Shown piece after piece: positions 22,451 through 35,041 of a DNA stretch of 64,000 nucleotides. Source of the stretch: Heliocybe sulcata. Lineage: Eukaryota > Basidiomycota > Agaricomycetes > Gloeophyllales > Gloeophyllaceae. Position 1 is the stretch's first letter, and every line of letters starts with the position of its first letter. The notes beneath the pieces were generated by a model. It searched no databases and was not told where the DNA came from. It saw nothing but the letters and a program-made list of their open reading frames with translations. The stretch is taken from positions 221,021 to 285,020 of the forward strand of contig ML213505.1 of NCBI GenBank assembly GCA_004369045.1, read 5' to 3'. The position numbers were made by a program, and so were the translations under genes.

Positions 22451-23174
22451 CGATGGTCTGTAACCCTAACCCTTCTCCCTCATCCGTCTATAATTAATTA
22501 TTCAAGATGTGATTGTGAAGAGCACTGCCGATGAGGTCATCGCTACAGTCATATCCCCTCAAATCCTTTCTGCGCTAATAGAGTGTATTCGCTACGTTAT
22601 TTACCAGGATTTCGTAGTTATGGAATAGAGTGGGGCTCTTCCAGAACTACAGCCAGCCGGTGCGTCATCTTATGCCAAAACTCGTGCAGCCGTATTTCCA
22701 CAAATTCTCCGGTAAATAACCTAGCGAATACACTCTAATTCTGCTAGCTGTCCCTCGTCGCCCGCCCCGCTACCCACATGTCAATCTGACAAGGCTGGGA
22801 GCAGAACGCGAAGTCCATCGTGGAGCCTGTCTGTCGAGAAGCAGCCCCAGAAAAATCTCCGCTACCCCCGCGCCAACCTGCTGGTCTCACCTGACTGGCC
22901 ACTCAAGTCCAACTATCGCAACAATACAGCGTACGCGGAGCGCAGGGGAAACAATGGAGCACTTGTAGTCGCCATTCGACACATGATAGTACAGAACGTC
23001 ACATTGTCGATCACTCCGCCATGTTCATGTACATTTATACACCCTATACACACCATTTGCCCCTCCCTTCTATACAGACCCTCCCTTCAAGCTCTCTTTA
23101 CCTCTCAAGCAGGACGATTAGTTTACACTCGAGAAACGGACCAAGCGAATCCAGTTGAACCCAACTGCGAAGAA
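22451..23174. other. Intergenic region containing an inverted-repeat element
   Basis: Holds the phosphatase promoter and the 3' end of DOA1. Apart from the inverted-repeat element at 22579-22737 no feature is seen. The part 22980-23170 is T/C-rich with CTATACAC-like strings. Confidence 0.45.
22579..22737. repeat. MITE-like inverted-repeat element, about 159 bp
   Basis: Bases 22579-22605 (TAGAGTGTATTCGCTACG then TTATTTACC) are repeated in inverse orientation at 22711-22737 with one mismatch over 27 bp. The interior is non-coding; sequences next to the arms (GGATTTCGTAGTTATGG and the inverse of CCGTATTTCCACAAATTC) also match loosely, so the element could fold into a long imperfect hairpin. Size, terminal inverted repeats and lack of coding capacity fit a miniature inverted-repeat transposable element. 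A target duplication is not clear (AT-rich flanks, possible TA). The family is not recognised. Confidence 0.7.
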
Positions 23175-26100
23175 TCACAACAGCCCATTGACTTCCGCCA
23201 CAACAGGCCTCTCCCGCTCGCTAAACTGCGCAGGCACTACCGCAATGGCCTGCCGGAGCTCTGCCACCTGGGTGTCGTCCAAGGGTGCCTTCTGCTCCTT
23301 CGCCGCGTGTACCTACTCAGATGCACATCTTGAGCATTAGAGCCGGATTATTGGGACGCTGACATACCACATTGCCCAGAGCCACCAACGCGCGGTGGTA
23401 CGCCTCCGACTCTTGCTTCTCCGTCTTCAGCACCTGGAAAATCAAGCCGAGCAGCAACCCCCGGATACCCACGTCGAACCGCTTCCTCAGCATAGTGCAC
23501 GACACACTACGGGCGAAGAGGTCAGCCTGTCAACTCAATTCTGGACAGCTGGCAGCCACCCACTTGTACAGCACCGTCGCCAACACTACCCTGCCCTTTG
23601 ACGAGAGCACGTCATACCTGCCTTGGTGCAGCCGCTCCAGGATCTGCGCTATCCATCAATCTCCCTCCCCGAGTCACAGGAAACATACCACGAACCAGCT
23701 TCGCCCAATCACTATTCTCCACCATCCTCGCGCCGCTAAACGCGTTCGCCAAAGCACGCAGCAGAAGCAAAATGTTCGTCTCGCGCGGCTTCGACAGCGG
23801 CTGCGTCCATGGCTGGCCCCAGTCCGCGCCCGCAAACAGCGCCTCCATAAAGCTGAAACGCAGCTCCTGCGAGGAGAACGTGTTTGGCGAAAAGGCGATG
23901 ACCAGGCGGCTGAGATCCATTACTAGGAGAGGAGATCGTGAAGTGTCAGCTCGTAAACGCGGACAAGGAGACGGACCTGGGAAACGCTGCGATGTCGGCC
24001 AGCGGTCTAAGATGGATGTGATAGCCTCGAGGTGCTGGGCATTCAGCGGTGTGGACGGCACGGATCCTGAGGTCGCTTGTGTCAGGAATAAGAAGGCCTC
24101 GTCTATCATGCGGATCTCCTGAGGATACATAGCCAAAGACGACGCGGACTGCATCTCGCGGTCAGAAGAGCACAGATAAAACATCCAGTACTGCAAGGCA
24201 CGCACTATCTCGTTCCTCAGAGCTTCGTCGATCTCATAGAGCTTGTGATGCATAGCATTCACATTTGCTTGGTTCATGGCACGAGGCTCACGCTTCAGAA
24301 AAACCGTCAGCATTCTGCCGGGCAGTGGACGCACAGGAAGCTCGTACAGCTGGCAAGATAGATCGCAGGCCAGTTGGAGGCGCCAATGCGGGAGAAGTAG
24401 GGGGCGAGACAGGCGGGGGAGCAGCAGGCGACCCAGAGTACCTCGAAGCACCCGTATATGGATCGGACATGGCCAGAGGAGCGGGCGCAGCAGCTCCTGA
24501 GTATCTCGAGGCGCCAGTATATGGGTCGACAAAGGAAGAGGACCCAGTCGCAGGCCCCGTGCTCGTCGAGCCAACATATCTCGAGGCACCTGCCAAATGT
24601 GAGTTGCCTTGACGCGGGAAGGAGACCGAACCAACGGTCACCTGTGTACGGATCGACGAACTCTGTACTTCCACTTGAATGTTGCCTTCGCGAAGCGTCT
24701 GAATTCTGCTCAATGTGCCGTACCACGGCATCGAGGTGCGCCATAGGGATGTTATTGCGTTCCAAGAACCGTTGGGCAGCCACGTAAGGGTTTTCTGATG
24801 AATGAACAACGTGAGGTGAGGTGCGCAGTCTGAATTGTCTTTTGTTGGGCTGGACCACGTACCTGATTCATTATACGGCAGTTTCAGCATTTGCCCGTCG
24901 CCGATGTCTACATCCCATACATGGTCGTACCCTTTGTATTCATCGTTATCATCATTGGCTCTGAGAACTTCCCCGACTTGCTGCCATGTGAAGGCCTGCG
25001 CGTCCCACTGCAACCGACAGATTACATATGCCCATATACGGAATCTCACCTGCTTTACAACGTACCTGGTAGGCCTCGACTTTGTCGCCGTTGCGTATCA
25101 TCTTAGTTTGCCCCGAGTGTGATCCTGCGGCAGCACAGAGTTGATTCTTGTCAGCAGGTGCTGAATCCGGAATCGTGGAAGACAAACCAGGCTGGGAAAG
25201 ACCCTCCATGCCAGGCAACTCGGCAACCTTGACATTGCCGATCTGTTGAGCGGGTAGCGTTTGCTTTGCGACTGCGTCGTCGTATTCTTTCAGATCACCT
25301 GCTGTTGCCCACCGAGACTCCACAATGCTGAAGACGCGGACAATACCGTCGCTCGACCCGGCCACAATGTCGCCGTTCGGCATCGTCGATACAGACCAAA
25401 CTGAGACGGCAGGGACAACGATGGTCTGCGCGCATTCTCCATCTAAAAGAGGCAAGTCACAACTTTTGAATACAAATAGAGTTTGGGAAATGTGCGAACC
25501 TCTCCAAACTCGAACACTACGGTCTTCACCGCATGATACCAGGCCACCATCTGGGAGCAGTGAGAGCGAATAAATGAAGGATGTGTGCCCCGTTAGCGTG
25601 TAGACCACATCGCCACCGAGGGTCCAGACACGAATTTCGCTGCACAACATTGGATCTGATGCGCTCGGGGGATTTAGTCTTGTACGTACCTATCGTTGGA
25701 GCACGATGCGAATCCGATATCGGGAACAACCGTCAAACCCCGCACTGCGTCCTGGTGACCTTCGAAAGTCCGCACAACGCTCTCCTTCTGCCAAAGCTTG
25801 ATCGTCTTGTCCGCGGAGCCTGAGAGACTGTCGGGTTTCGCTCAAGCGCAATTGCACGTCCATGCTCACCTGTTAGAAACTGCTCGTCGTCAAGGGCGAT
25901 GACTGCCCAGACAGAGTGCGCGTGGCCTTTGAGGTCGTATGCTAGTTGAAAGTCCTTCCATACTTTGGCGGTCCTGCATGACTCGTTAGCAAGAGCTGTT
26001 GTGCTCGAGAGACGCCAGATTACTTGTCCCATGAGCCTGATATGACTGTGCCATCCGCGAGGGCGTGTAGAGTGCACACATTGTCCGAGTGGCCAATGAG

Positions 26101-26499
26101 AGAATAGCTAGGTTCCGCCTTGCCCGAAGCTATGTCAAAGACATTGATGATTTTATCTTGCCCTCCGGCAACCACATAACCTAGCACGTTCAGATAGTTA
26201 TAGGTGACCAAGAAGATCTGGGCGCACCTTGTGAAGCATCTTTGGACGGAGGGAGGTATGTTAGCGCATTCACGAATCGATCGCCTGCTTTGAGTACATG
26301 CGTGCTCGTGAAGGACGAGCCAGACGTCCTGTCCCAACAGATTGCCGTCGAGTCACGCGAAGCAGATAGAATGAGGTCGTTGGACGGCGAAGCTACAGCT
26401 CTGACCTAGGATCGGCGGTTAGATGGAGGTCCTTGCACAACTCGCCTCACATACGTCGGCTGAATGAGCGGACAACGTCGCGGATAATTTGTATGACAT
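23175..26499 (-). CDS. DOA1: Doa1/Ufd3/PLAA-type ubiquitin-binding protein (WD40-PFU-PUL)
   Basis: Doa1 (Lub1, PLAA) binds ubiquitin and Cdc48 and keeps free ubiquitin levels. The first exons are 26455-26499, 26228-26405, 26024-26180, 25870-25973, 25690-25819, 25500-25639, 25066-25442, 24863-25007 and 24642-24794; several more reach the stop at 23175. Seven WD40 units start at MSYKLSATLSAHSAD and include GQDKIINVFDIASG, GSADKTIKLW and CGEDRSVRVW. The PFU domain begins WDAQAFTWQQVGEVLRAND. A linker with three copies of DPYTG(A)SRY-like sequence precedes the PUL armadillo domain (ALRNEIVRALQYWMFYL; FRFSFMEALFAGADW-like segment; ALVALGNVV). The junction near 24300 (linker to PUL) is the least certain. 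Total is roughly 840-850 residues. Confidence 0.9.
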
Positions 26500-27743
26500 T
26501 GAGCTCGTCGCTGCGCGCACTTGAAGGGTTCTGAGCTCTCACAAGGGACTATGAGGAAGGAAAGAAGATGCAGTGGCCGAAGGACTTGTAAGTCGACCCC
26601 GAAAAAGGACGCGTCGCGTGCAGTCGCGCGTAGTCTAGACCGAGCAATCCTTCCCGCATCCAACTCGACCAATCACAGGCGCTATCGATATGTTGCATTA
26701 TTTCCATGCAACGTGTCAGGGCCATTCCCACAATCATTGACTACAATCTATTTGCTATGAAAATGTACACCTCTCAAAACGACCCCAGAGCCGTAAATCA
26801 GACAATGGGGAGATACCTGGGTGCGTATGCCGTCCCTGATTCGTCTCCGGGAATCCTCGCCATGCAGTTCACTGACCGTGGAGGTGCGAGGCGCAGCGAA
26901 TTGCCAAACGGCAAGGGGATAAAGAGAAAGAATGGCATCAAACGAGTGTTATAATGGACGACTTTAGGGTAGGCTTTTCTTGTACCGCCGGGTCCAACTC
27001 ATCCTCTGCTTCTAACTCCGGGACAACCGAGACTGCACCAGGCTGCCGGTAGCTGGCACCGCGGTCAGCGTGCAGGGCAGCTCTGGCGGATACCGGCGAT
27101 GACAAGCTTGAATTCAGATCCTGCGTAGACTGCATCGCATCGAGGCGTCCCAATTCTAGTGCAGGCCTGGCCAGGCTCCATCGATCCTCCCACTGCCCGC
27201 CAAGAACGGGTCCTGTCATCATCCATCACTAGAGCCTGTATCTTCGGCCCTCTTCGATGTGGCGTCATGGGTATCTGACAAAGTAGTTGATGCTGTCACC
27301 CATCCAGAGGGTCCAATGGTGCTACCTATGCTTGTCAATGCTGTTCTCCCGCCACAGCATTCAACTGAATACTCTCCCACTCTCAGATAGCTTCTGGTCA
27401 CTCTGGTCTGACTAACATCCTGTTCGGATCAACTGAGAGTCGCAAACCAGACTGCTGGCATCTTTCTGTTCTCTTTCTCAAGTGCCACCTCATGGAGGTA
27501 TCAAACCCCCGTATAGGTAGAAGCCTATGCTGTTTCCGGGCCCGATCCAGAACACGACTAGGCTCCCCTGATCCATTTAGAACCTCCCCTTGCTCGTCGA
27601 ATTCAGTATCGCCAACAGACCTCGGCCACAAGGCGATCCGGATCACACACTCTGTCCACGAGCCCATGCAGATCAGGCCGAATCAGTACTGTGGCTCCGC
27701 TCTAAGAACCAAGTATCAGTGCGCGTTCTAGCCCACCGCTCGA
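26500..27743. other. Gene-poor stretch between DOA1 and the dioxygenase
   Basis: Short open frames of at most about 94 codons, no motifs. The proximal 200 bp are the DOA1 promoter. The remainder resembles degraded, GC-rich former coding sequence, but no family was recognised. Confidence 0.4.
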
Positions 27744-29044
27744 TCACTGACTGTTTAAAGCGCAACTGACACCACTATCTCGAACGTTAACTCTGTTACG
27801 GACCGATGTTTCTAGAGAACGACGCACATCGCCACACGTGATTGGCTGGTATTTGGCTGGATTGTCGTCGGTAATGCAGGTTGGGAGCACACTGCAGGTC
27901 TCGTTGAAATTAAAGCCTGTCACAGGTCAATGCCTTGGGATGCGGGGGACTAGCTCTGGACGCACCGAAGAAGAAAGGCATGGACAGCCTGTCGTGGGGA
28001 CTCCGGTTGAAGACCCGGTGCACAGTGGACACAAACCGGTCGTTGGTCAGACGCATCAGGTAATCCCCAATGTTCACTACAAACGTCCCCTCCACTGGCG
28101 GAACCTTAAGCCACTCCTGCCCCTTCAAGACCTGGAGGCCCCCGCTCATATCCTGCCACAGCAAGGTAAAGCACTGCAAATCCGTATGCGAGCCCAGGCC
28201 GACCTCGTCCCCGGCGTTCCGGATCTCCTCGGGCGTCATGCCAGGGTAGAAGTTAAACACGCCGTCGGACCCAGGGTACGTCGTGACCCGGTCAAAGTAA
28301 TCCTCTGCTAGATCGAGCGCTAGCGCGAATACTCTGACCAGGCGCCGCGATAGTGTCAGGCACGCCTGCCAATAGCGCAGCACGTCCTGTTTGAAATCGG
28401 GAAGGTGGGCGGTGCCTTCCCATACGAATTCTTCGCCTCGGATGTAAGGCTGCACTTCAGGCGGTATCGCGTCGAGGTCTTTAGGTTCGGGATCGTACTC
28501 GGGTGCGTACCGCCAACCTAGGGTTTCTCGCGTGTCTGATGCTTCGTTAGCCAATGGTCATCGGTTTCCATACAAAACCGACGGCATACCTTTGCTTTCA
28601 CTCGGACTAGCATGGCTACCCCGCGGAGGCGAATACCCGTTGAAGTATTTGGACTTCGCTCGTGTCACCAACTCTTTAGCTTGCATCGGCTGCTTAAAAA
28701 AGCTGCGTATAAACCCGAGAAGTCAGCGCCCAAAAATCCATGCTCGCACAGCGATGAGCGTACTTTACGGCCTGTCTTCGCGCAGCATCTATAACATCCT
28801 CACCAATCCCATGGTTCTTGATGTAGAAGAACCCAATCTCATTGGCCGCTTTCTTAATCTGCGCTGCCACCTTTCTGCGCTCATCCAAGTCGCCATATAT
28901 GCCCTGGAGATCGATGATCGGCACCTCCTGTGCTGTGCATTCCCTCGGAGGCGCTGTAGATACAGTGCGGTACACTGGTCCATACGCCGTGCGCAGTTCA
29001 AGCTTATGGAAGCCTGGCTCGATGGTGGCGGTTGTCCTAGACAT
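27744..29044 (-). CDS. 2-oxoglutarate/Fe(II)-dependent dioxygenase (isopenicillin-N-synthase-like)
   Basis: Exons 28764-29044, 28590-28702, 27966-28541 and 27744-27916 give 380 residues. The N-terminal DIOX_N part reads VPIIDLQGIYGDLDERRKVA and EIGFFYIKNHGI; then NFFKQP and KYFNGYSPPRG. The double-stranded beta-helix core carries the iron triad HTD (in GLGSHTDLQCFTLLWQD) and His in FVSTVHRVFNRS, with the 2OG-binding RLS just after (HDRLSMPFFFG). The C-terminus NFNETCSVLPTCITDDNPAKY is characteristic of fungal members and appears only after the last 49-bp intron. Substrate unknown; relatives act on small metabolites, flavonoid-like compounds or amino-acid derivatives. No biosynthetic cluster surrounds it. 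Confidence 0.9.
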
Positions 29045-29639
29045 CGATGCGACTCCCTTCAAAAGATAGCTGCGGGATAGCGATGTACGGAGGTATCTTC
29101 CGTCGGCGCATCAGCGATAGTTAAAATGCCTATGATCAGGTCCTTCGCACAGCACCTTCGACCAGATATCTGATAAGAGTCTGGTGTAGGATGACAAATC
29201 GACCTTCCACAGACGGCACTTAGAGACAAAAGCAGTGTCATATAGTGGGTTATCCTGTCATTGGAAGTCCGTTGAGAGAGATAGAAGCAGAGAAAGGCCT
29301 GCCCAGTGCCCACTGGTATTTCAAATAAATGGGTACAAGTTTAACGTAATGAGGTTATGGCACTGCCAACCGCAGGAGCCCTGATGCAGATGAAATGGAC
29401 GTCTATTCATAGTTCTATTAACAGCAGCATGCGAACGGACATACACCGTCACTTTACACGAGGTTAGGCACCGAGGTACGCTAGACAGGTCAAGCAATGA
29501 TCGCGAGGCTCAATAGGCAGGTCAGAATCGCGCAGAAAAGATAGGCCAGAGAAAGCAGAGCAGAGGAAGGCGAGGAAAGCAGAGCAGAGGAAGGCGAGCA
29601 GGAGACGAAAGCAGCATCAGAAAGCAGCGGCACTGCAGT
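29045..29639. other. Intergenic between the dioxygenase start and the HOP1 stop
   Basis: Dioxygenase promoter and HOP1 3' region. Apart from a short tandem duplication at 29552-29598 nothing is seen. Confidence 0.45.
29552..29598. repeat. Two-copy direct repeat, 24-bp unit
   Basis: AAAGCAGAGCAGAGGAAGG followed by CGAG occurs at 29552-29574 and again at 29576-29598, one base apart. Purine-rich, non-coding; a local slippage product. Confidence 0.75.
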
Positions 29640-32600
29640 TTAGTCCCCAAGATCGACGCCTGACACCACAGATATCTTGACTTTCTTGCTGAGTTTAGGC
29701 TGGTCGTCCGAGGATCGCAGCTTGCGCTTGAGGTCCTTGTCCTGGAGAGCTAAAGCTGGGTCTGCCATGATCTGTGTTTCTGCCTGCGTCTGCGACCCAG
29801 CATAAGCACCTGGAGGAGGCAATATGTTGTTCGATATAGACTGTTCGGATAACCTGCAAACATGTGCAAACACGGTGAAGTGACAGAGACATATGAACAT
29901 GAATATGGAGTCCGTACTGTGCACCATTCGTCTTTCCACTACGCAGCTTACGCAGCTTGTGCTTGGGGCGCTGTCGTGCTAGACGTGAGAGACCCTAACA
30001 GCAAGGCGTGGACATGGACGTGACTGACCAATTCAGACAGTCCAAGAATTCGCTTCTCTACATCAGGGTCGGGACTGAAATAGTCATGATATGCGACGCT
30101 TCGTTTCGAGGAGCGAACGAATCTATACGACTTCTTCTGCAAGTTCTTGCGCTTCGCCTGCTTCCCTTTGGCTTTGCTCTTGGCCGCACGGCCGCGAGTA
30201 TCGAGAAGGCCAATTTCATCCGTCTCATCCGAAACCTCTTCAACGAAACCTGAATACAGTCAGTACTGTGTCCGCGAGGGGAAGATACTTTCAGAATACC
30301 CTCAGCCTCCAGTCTCTTGAATAGCTGACCCGCGACGGCCGCCTCACAGCCTGTCACAAGGGACAGTGAGTATCGCAATGAATGCTCGGAAAGAACGTAC
30401 CAATGATCTTGCAAAATTCAGATAGTGATTCTGGATCACGCTCCTCCGCCAGCTTGACAGCTCTCCTGTGATCCTATGTGAATATGCTCTACTGCGCCAG
30501 TAAAGTATTGGTACGCACCTGAATAAAGCCAGATCCTTGAATTTGGCGATCATGCTGGGATAGAGGTCATGAACAACGATCAGATCCCAGTTCTGATCCG
30601 CCTTAACACGGCAGTCAAAACATGAGAACTTGACAGGGAGTCGTTTGTCCTTAGCAGAGTGAAATCTGTACGCAGTCAGATCGCACCATCCAAACAGTGA
30701 ACCGGATCCCATACCCCATACACCTGTAACACCGCTCGATGATACACACTAGACATGCGTAGTTGGTGTGGAAACATACCAAACGTGATACCATCGACCA
30801 CAAGAATTGCACCAGCATTGATCTTCCTCCTCCAACTATAATAAAGGGTAACGATCAAAGTTTCGGGCATCGTGCTTGACACTCTCACTTGTACGCCGCA
30901 GTCGCAGTCCAAGCCTTTATCCAAGACCTCGTCCGCGACTTTCTCGTCCAGAGACATACGTCCAGGAGACGCAGTAGGCGCTTTGCCCCCGAAAGACTCT
31001 ATAGGATCCTCGGTGAACGAACACTGAGGAATGGCTTGGGTCTCTAAGTCTGAATCCGAAGCATCAATAGGGAACGCGTCGTCGAAACAGCAGCTTGGGA
31101 CGAACCCAACATTTCAGAGTCGCCCAAATCTTCCGTCACCGCACTCTTACCGGCGGCCAGATTATCCATCAGCATCAACGTATCCACATGACCTTCGGAC
31201 GTAGGCATCAGAGTATCATCACTCTCATCTCCAGTCAGGTCAGACGGCGGAAGTGAGGGAGATCTGGCAGGCGAGGTCTCTTCGAGGTCCATCCTTTGCT
31301 CCTCGCAAGGCTGCTGAGTGAACGACAGAGGCTGGGTCTCGGGTATGTCCCCTGCACCGTCAAGGCCATGTTGTAGATTCTTGACGGGCGTCAGTTATTT
31401 TAATTATGTATAGGAGGCTGAGACTCACAAGTTCTCTGACTTGACTAGGAACACTTTCAGATACTCCAACAAAGACAGGACCATCTTCGTTAAGATTGAC
31501 CCCGCACGCTCGGAGAATCTCGTCTCTGTGTTCTGACCCAAATTTCGCATCGCCACCGTCCTTACCGGCGGCGTCTACGTTTATGGGAATAATATCGCCC
31601 GTCTCGTTCCGGATGCCCAGCGGTTCCACAGTTTCAGCGTTTGCTTTGCCGGGTGGAAGATAGTCGGGGTCGTCATCTCCCTCAGCGTCCATATCCGTAA
31701 GACCATCTTCAGCGTCCCAGATGATGCATCGCTTCTCAGCATCCTTCACTTGCAACTCGTTCTCTTGAGCTCTGCTTGCAGCCTCTTCAGCAGGTGTCAG
31801 ACTCGGGGCACCTTTGGCTGAAGGCCCGCAAGTCCCGGCAAAAGCGGCACTGTTGTCTTCCCTTGAAGGCAAGTATGCCGAGACGGACGCGATACGGACA
31901 TCGACGCTGAGTCGGTACTTAGGTAGGCAAGCTTATATCATACTTCGAAGAGGATACATCACTTACCCATGCCAACCGGTCTCGAGGCGACCGACGCTGC
32001 ACTTCTCGGGCATCTCGCGTTTGTCGTGGGTGGCAAAGTACCACTTGTCCTTCTCCAGGTCACCAGCGCGGAAATGAGGTGGTTCATAGTCGTCCGGAGT
32101 GTGATCATGATAGAACAATTTGAAGGTAGCATATCTGCGCCCTATAAGAGAGTTAGTATGATGTATATATCGACTGCCAATGAGCCTACTTGGTAAGGCA
32201 TCCATCTGTGTCGTAGCTTGTATGAGGTTCTTGACTAATGTCTTTCAGCAGATTAGTAAGAGAACGAAAGCCAACAAGCTGAGTTAACAGGGTACCTTAA
32301 CACTCCGTTTCACTTCCCCCAATGTAGGCGTCTTTCCCTGCTTGATGGCCTCTGCAACTGGATCGGCATCCTCACCATGACACTGATTCAGCGACATCTT
32401 CATAAGATCATCACCGAGGGACATAATTGGAATGGCCGCATCGCTTCCAGGAGGCTTATAGTACTACAGACGGATATCAGTTTTATGACCAGAACAATGG
32501 ATAGGCGCATACATTAAAGTTGAACGTGTATGCCTCAACAATGCTGTAACACGCTCAGTAGATTACGCATTACAACGTGCATATATGCTCTTACTTATTG

Positions 32601-33248
32601 GGATCTTGTTGATCCTGGGAGTCAGTCAGAAAAGGATGATACAGCAGGCACAGGTAACGACTGACCAGGTACACAGCGAAGATGAAGCTGCGCAGATACT
32701 GCTTTTGGAGTGCGTCGAAGATGCCGTTTTCCTTGAGCGCATATATGCAATAAATAATTAGCGGCCAACACCGACGAGAGACCTACTAAGAAATCTAGTA
32801 ACTTGTCCGCCTCCTCCGTAAATCCACGGGTCACAGTCATTATCTTGAATCCACTGATGTTGCGTCTAGAGCTACAATCGGAAGAAAAGGAGGCATGGCT
32901 ATCAATAGATTGGGATGTAGATTCATTGCTGCTGGTCATTAAGTAGCCTGAAATATCGTGAGAACTCGGGACTGTACAATAATATAGTTCAACTCACTTT
33001 CGCTGAAATTGTCGGCTGGGAGCAAATTCCTAAGGCAAAGCAATAAGTAGCACTCAACCGTTACAAGGTAGCTCGTCGTACCGTAGATATGTGATGCATC
33101 CCAGTCCCGCTCTCAGTAGTGTTTGTACACAAGCCAGACTCTGGTCAGCAGTCAACTATACACCGCTCAACGTCAGTTCAATGAGCCGGCGGCTGCGTGT
33201 AATAAGTATAACCTGTGTCTGAGATGTCCTAGTGCTTTGTGCCTGCAT
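29640..33248 (-). CDS. HOP1: HORMA-domain meiotic axis protein Hop1 (HORMA + PHD-like zinc finger + winged helix)
   Basis: Hop1 builds the meiotic chromosome axis and promotes interhomologue recombination. The gene has many short exons. Exon 1 (33213-33248) codes MQAQSTRTSQTQ and joins SLACVQTLLRAGLGCITYLR, then NLLPADNF. Further HORMA segments are MTVTRGFTEEADKLLDFL, EAYTFNF(K)YY, IMSLGDDLMKMSLNQCHG and RRYATFKLFYHDHTPDDYEP. A middle acidic linker (about 31040-31870) is disordered. After splicing, CDCGV is followed by EDQCWCNSCGRWYHVWCMGF, FHSAKDKRLPVKFSCFDC, a PHD-like finger, then a winged-helix part (ALFRRAVKLAEE, FCKIIGCEAAVAGQLFKRLE). The C-terminus is basic (KLSKKVKI), fitting a closure motif or nuclear signal. 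Not every internal junction was fixed. Confidence 0.88.
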
Positions 33249-33756
33249 TGTGATGATGAGGGAGAGCAAAGAGGATAAGAGGGGAGGACGAGGACCAGAA
33301 GCGCGCTCAGTCGGACTCTGAAATTCAGGCGCGCTCTGCACGTGATACCCAATATTGTGGAGGAATCGAGATCTAAGATCTGGATCTGCTGAGTTTGGAT
33401 CCGTATTATCTCTCGTTCTTCTACCACGGCCAGGGAGTATGGCTTGTATTATTAATGTTGGCGGCACATGGGACCCAGAAGGGTCCATCTGCACCTTAAC
33501 TACGAGCATCATAATTAACACTGCAAAAGCGCTGAGTTGGGCTTCTCCAGCGGCTAAGGAAGCTTTAGCCACGCCTCGCTACAGCCTTCATCGTCACATC
33601 CTATTTTTCGTTTGCCACATAAAGCCACGAGCCGCACTCTATAAAGGCAGGTATAATTGCAGTGCATTCTTCAGTACTGCCACCTCTTTGCTTTTAAACT
33701 CCCTCTTCCCTGACCGCTCCGTTCCATTCGAGCCTACTCAGGCAGCGCCACACGAA
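33249..33756. promoter_or_regulatory. Divergent promoter between HOP1 and the cyclin gene, with a TATA box
   Basis: The 508 bp separate two start codons on opposite strands. A TATAAAG box at 33640-33646 lies about 111 bp ahead of the cyclin ATG. No coding signal, and no HOP1-side TATA box was found. Confidence 0.5.
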
Positions 33757-35041
33757 ATGTCAGGCCCAAATCCAAAGCATCCCTCCAGCCTTATCCCTTC
33801 CTCAGAGCACAACTTGCTCATCGAAGAACTTCTACGCATCCCGAACTGCCACTGGTGGCTCATCGGTACGCATTCTGCTCTACAATGTTCGTGTGGCGTC
33901 GAGCTAACATATCGTGCCCACGCAGATTATATGACGCGCTGGGTATGCCGCCTAGCCAACGTTTACACCGGAGACCACCCGTCGAGGACATTCCCGGCTC
34001 TGAATCTCTACGCCTACTCCGTCATCGTTCAGGCCTCGATACCAACGGCGGTTATTCTCCGCACAATCGTGTACCTGAGCCGTGCCACACATTATCGCGC
34101 CGGCTGCGTCGAGATGGTGCACCGAAAAATATTTCTAGGAGCAATGATGAGTGCGTACAAGGTATGTGGCACGTTGCGAATAGTATTCCGGTCGCTCAAG
34201 GCTCACCGATATTTCACCCTAGTGCGCCAACGACGCGACCCACAAAGGATCATCCTGGTCGCGCTTCTCCCAACATTTCTCTCCCCAGCAGATTCTACAG
34301 ATAGAGCTCGACTGGAATTTCTCTCTCGACTTCGAATTCGAGTTGTCAGATGATGACATTCTCCAACATTATGAACCGCTGAAACAAGCCTGCTTCCCTC
34401 CTCCCGCCGGTTCTCATGAGATTCGCGCTGTAATGGCCCAGCCCGCAGTTACTCCGATCCATTACGAAAGGCCACAACGTGCCCTCGTATCTAGCTCTCC
34501 TCCGGACTTCGACTCCGAACCGTCCCCTGCCTCCCCGTCTGCATCCGGATCCAGATCCCCCTCGCGATCCTCCTCTTCGCCATTCAACCAGTCGCTGGAT
34601 GGCTCGACACCAGAATCCACGCTGGTGTCACCATTACCAAGGCCTGCACGCAGAAGGAGACGGCCGTCTCCCGTCCCTTCATATGATCATGGTGTATCCG
34701 AGCGCTCACGTTCGCGGCAAGAAGATCTGTCAACCGCTCCAACATCACGAGAACGTGCCCAACACATCCAGCGACATTGCTCCGGAAGCGCCCAGTGTCC
34801 TGGGTCGCCGGAGGACCCAGCAATTCTTCACCGTGTCCTACGGGTTCTTCGCAGCCACGGGCATCCGATACCCAATGTCCTGGCTGTTTGGGAGAGGAGC
34901 CAGAAAGTATCCGACTCTCTTCCCGGTCAGGATAGACATACCCCAGTGGACGCACCTCGCCACCGCTTGAGGTCGAAGCCATATGACCATCCTCACGCAT
35001 CCCGCGTTGCTCGTCGCTCGACAAGAACCCGGGCTTTCTGA
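33757..35041 (+). CDS. Cyclin (Pcl/Pho80-like N-terminal cyclin box)
   Basis: Exons 33757-33865, 33926-34161 and 34223-35041 give 387 residues. The cyclin box covers about residues 30-165: DYMTRWVCRLANVYTGD, LYAYSVIVQASIPTAVILRT, VYLSRATHYRAG, HRKIFLGAMMSAYKCANDAT and QILQIELDWNFSLDFEFEL. The K-C-A-N-D-A-T stretch after the second intron matches the YK(Y/C)xND(S/A)T motif of fungal PHO80-type cyclins that activate Pho85 or Cdk5-like kinases. The remaining 220 residues are Ser/Pro/Arg-rich and disordered with many SP/TP sites. Partner kinase and timing cannot be told. It diverges from HOP1 across 508 bp. Confidence 0.85.

Noticed and set aside
33355-33756. Upstream in-frame extension of the cyclin frame (from 33355)
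   Set aside because: The TATA box at 33640 lies inside it, and the ATG at 33757 starts just ahead of the conserved region.
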